From Sediminispirochaeta sp964394395 (GTDB taxonomy: Bacteria > Spirochaetota > Spirochaetia > DSM-16054 > Sediminispirochaetaceae), in assembly GCA_964394395.1 (NCBI GenBank), contig CAYMWV010000185.1:1-6765 (forward strand): DNA of 6,765 nucleotides. The letters run 5' to 3'. The notes under the pieces are model-generated. The model worked only from the letters and a program-made list of their open reading frames with translations. It made no database searches and was not told the DNA's origin. Position 1 is the first letter of the stretch; every line of letters starts with the position of its first letter. The translations under genes and the position numbers were made by a program. Positions 5,889 through 6,765 of the stretch are shown here, in pieces.

Positions 5889-6765
5889 TATTTTCCGGCC
5901 CCGGTGGCCCCGACGCTTCCGGCTTCCCCGGCCCCGGAAGCCCCAGCCCCAGTCCCGGAAGCCCCACTGGCCGCTTTTGCGTTAGCCTCAGCCCCTGAGC
6001 CCCCCCCAGCCCCAGTCCCGGAAGCCCCGGCGCCCCCTGCGCCAGAAGCCCCAGCCGCCTCTGCCTTCCCTTCCGCCTCTCTATCAAGCCGGGCTATCGC
6101 CTCTTTCGCTGTCTCATAGTCAAAGGGCATGTTGTGGTTTGTAAGCAGCGCTTCGGCAAAGAAAGCGCCCTTTCCCTTGATGGTATCCATGATAATCATC
6201 GATGGTCTACATCGTTCATCCCTGGCCCTGCAAATCGCCCGATCCAGGGCAGCAAAATCGTGACCATCCACCCGCTGCACATACCAGCCAAAACCGCTCC
6301 ACTTGCTATTCAGATCATCCAGATCCATAATATCTGCGGTGTAACCATCGATCTGCATCTTGTTGTAGTCCGTAAAGGCGATCAGCTTATCCAGCTTGTA
6401 GTGGGCCGCACACATCGCCGACTCCCACACCTGACCCTCGTTACTCTCGCCGTCGCCGATGATGGTAAAAACCGTAGAATCAATCCCGTCCAGCCGGTTC
6501 CCCAGCAGCTTCCCAATAGCCGCCGATATCCCCTGACCCAGACTCCCCGATGTCATGTCGATCCCCGGGGTACGCACCATATCGCAGTGGCTCGGCAGCC
6601 TGGTTCCCCCCTGGTTCAGGGTGTGCAGCCAATCCATGGGAAAGTAGCCCTTGGCCGCCAGCACGCTGTAGAGCGCCGGACCCGCATGACCCTTGGAAAG
6701 AATCAGCTGATCCCGGTCCCGCCGTCCCGGATCCTTCGGGTCGATATTCCTCATGTGCTCCCAGT
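5888..6765 (-). CDS. sqwG: Transketolase, N-terminal (thiamine diphosphate-binding) subunit, probable 6-deoxy-6-sulfofructose transketolase subunit; 5' end off window
   Basis: This is the N-terminal half of a two-subunit transketolase. With the next gene it should form a ThDP- and Mg-dependent enzyme moving two-carbon ketol units from a ketose to an aldose. The frame is open to the right edge (Trp-Glu-His before the first visible Met), so by comparison with the family roughly 40 N-terminal residues are missing. Counting from that Met at 6754, one sees LSKGHAGPALY (19-29), GSLGQGISAAIG (70-81), the ThDP motif GDGESNEGQVWE (100-111) closing with DYNKMQIDG (129-137), and IKGKGAFF (192-199). The domain ends near residue 225. 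A Gly/Ala/Ser-rich tail of about 60 residues follows, which split transketolases normally lack. The stop codon lies 14 bases before the partner gene. Transketolase identity is firm. The sulfosugar substrate is inferred from the downstream genes; pentose phosphate or apiose metabolism are alternatives. Confidence 0.9.
   Translation of the reverse strand, partial: WEHMRNIDPKDPGRRDRDQLILSKGHAGPALYSVLAAKGYFPMDWLHTLNQGGTRLPSHCDMVRTPGIDMTSGSLGQGISAAIGKLLGNRLDGIDSTVFTIIGDGESNEGQVWESAMCAAHYKLDKLIAFTDYNKMQIDGYTADIMDLDDLNSKWSGFGWYVQRVDGHDFAALDRAICRARDERCRPSMIIMDTIKGKGAFFAEALLTNHNMPFDYETAKEAIARLDREAEGKAEAAGASGAGGAGASGTGAGGGSGAEANAKAASGASGTGAGASGAGEAGSVGATGAGK
5891..6079 (-). repeat. Low-complexity Gly/Ala/Ser tail of the transketolase N-subunit, with a 25-bp direct repeat
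   Basis: The last 63 or so codons of the transketolase N-subunit are almost only Gly, Ala, Ser, Thr and Glu. The DNA is repetitive: the 25 bases at 5941-5965 recur exactly at 6004-6028, 63 bases (21 codons) apart and therefore in frame. The sense strand carries dense G-runs. Two sets fit the G-quadruplex pattern of four runs of at least three G with loops of up to seven bases (5932-5956 and 5992-6019), and there is a run of eight identical bases at 6000-6007. The stretch looks like a replication-slippage expansion added after a complete domain. Confidence 0.85.

Overview
The window is one bacterial gene cluster read entirely on the minus strand (right to left). It sits on a draft or metagenome-type scaffold with two stretches of exactly 100 Ns, the conventional placeholder for a gap of unknown size. 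By eye the DNA is GC-rich, with strong Shine-Dalgarno sequences (AAGGAG, AGGGGG) ahead of most genes. The organism cannot be named from this sequence. The pathway type and the Gly/Ala/Ser low-complexity insertions would suit an anaerobic fermenter (Spirochaetota, Bacillota or similar), but that is a weak guess.

Gene order in the direction of transcription: (1) N-terminal half of a split transketolase, 5' end off the right edge; (2) C-terminal half of the transketolase; (3) an RpiB/LacAB-type sugar isomerase lacking its usual phosphate-binding motif; (4) a CoA-acylating aldehyde dehydrogenase, its last codons lost in a gap; (5) a succinyl-CoA-synthetase-like beta subunit, its C-terminus lost in a gap; (6) the matching alpha subunit. 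Beyond it, positions 1-448 hold no recognisable gene, only hairpins.

Together these genes match the sulfoglycolytic transketolase (sulfo-TK) pathway, in the variant I recall from Acholeplasma that ends in sulfoacetate (SqwGH, SqwI, SqwD, SqwKL). In that scheme SqwGH removes a two-carbon ketol unit from 6-deoxy-6-sulfofructose, giving 4-deoxy-4-sulfoerythrose and xylulose 5-phosphate. SqwI isomerises the sulfoerythrose to sulfoerythrulose, and SqwGH cuts again to release sulfoacetaldehyde. SqwD oxidises this with NAD and CoA to sulfoacetyl-CoA, and SqwKL converts that to sulfoacetate while making ATP. The assignment rests on the gene combination and on active-site departures seen in the isomerase and both ligase subunits; substrates are inferred. 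Sulfoquinovosidase, sulfoquinovose isomerase, importer and sulfonate exporter are not in the window.

The second notable theme is repetitive DNA at four separate points: a roughly 60-residue Gly/Ala tail on the transketolase N-subunit, an 11-bp tandem repeat between genes 2 and 3, a roughly 23-residue insertion in the ATP-grasp domain of the ligase beta subunit, and a 15-bp tandem repeat just after the stop codon of the alpha subunit.
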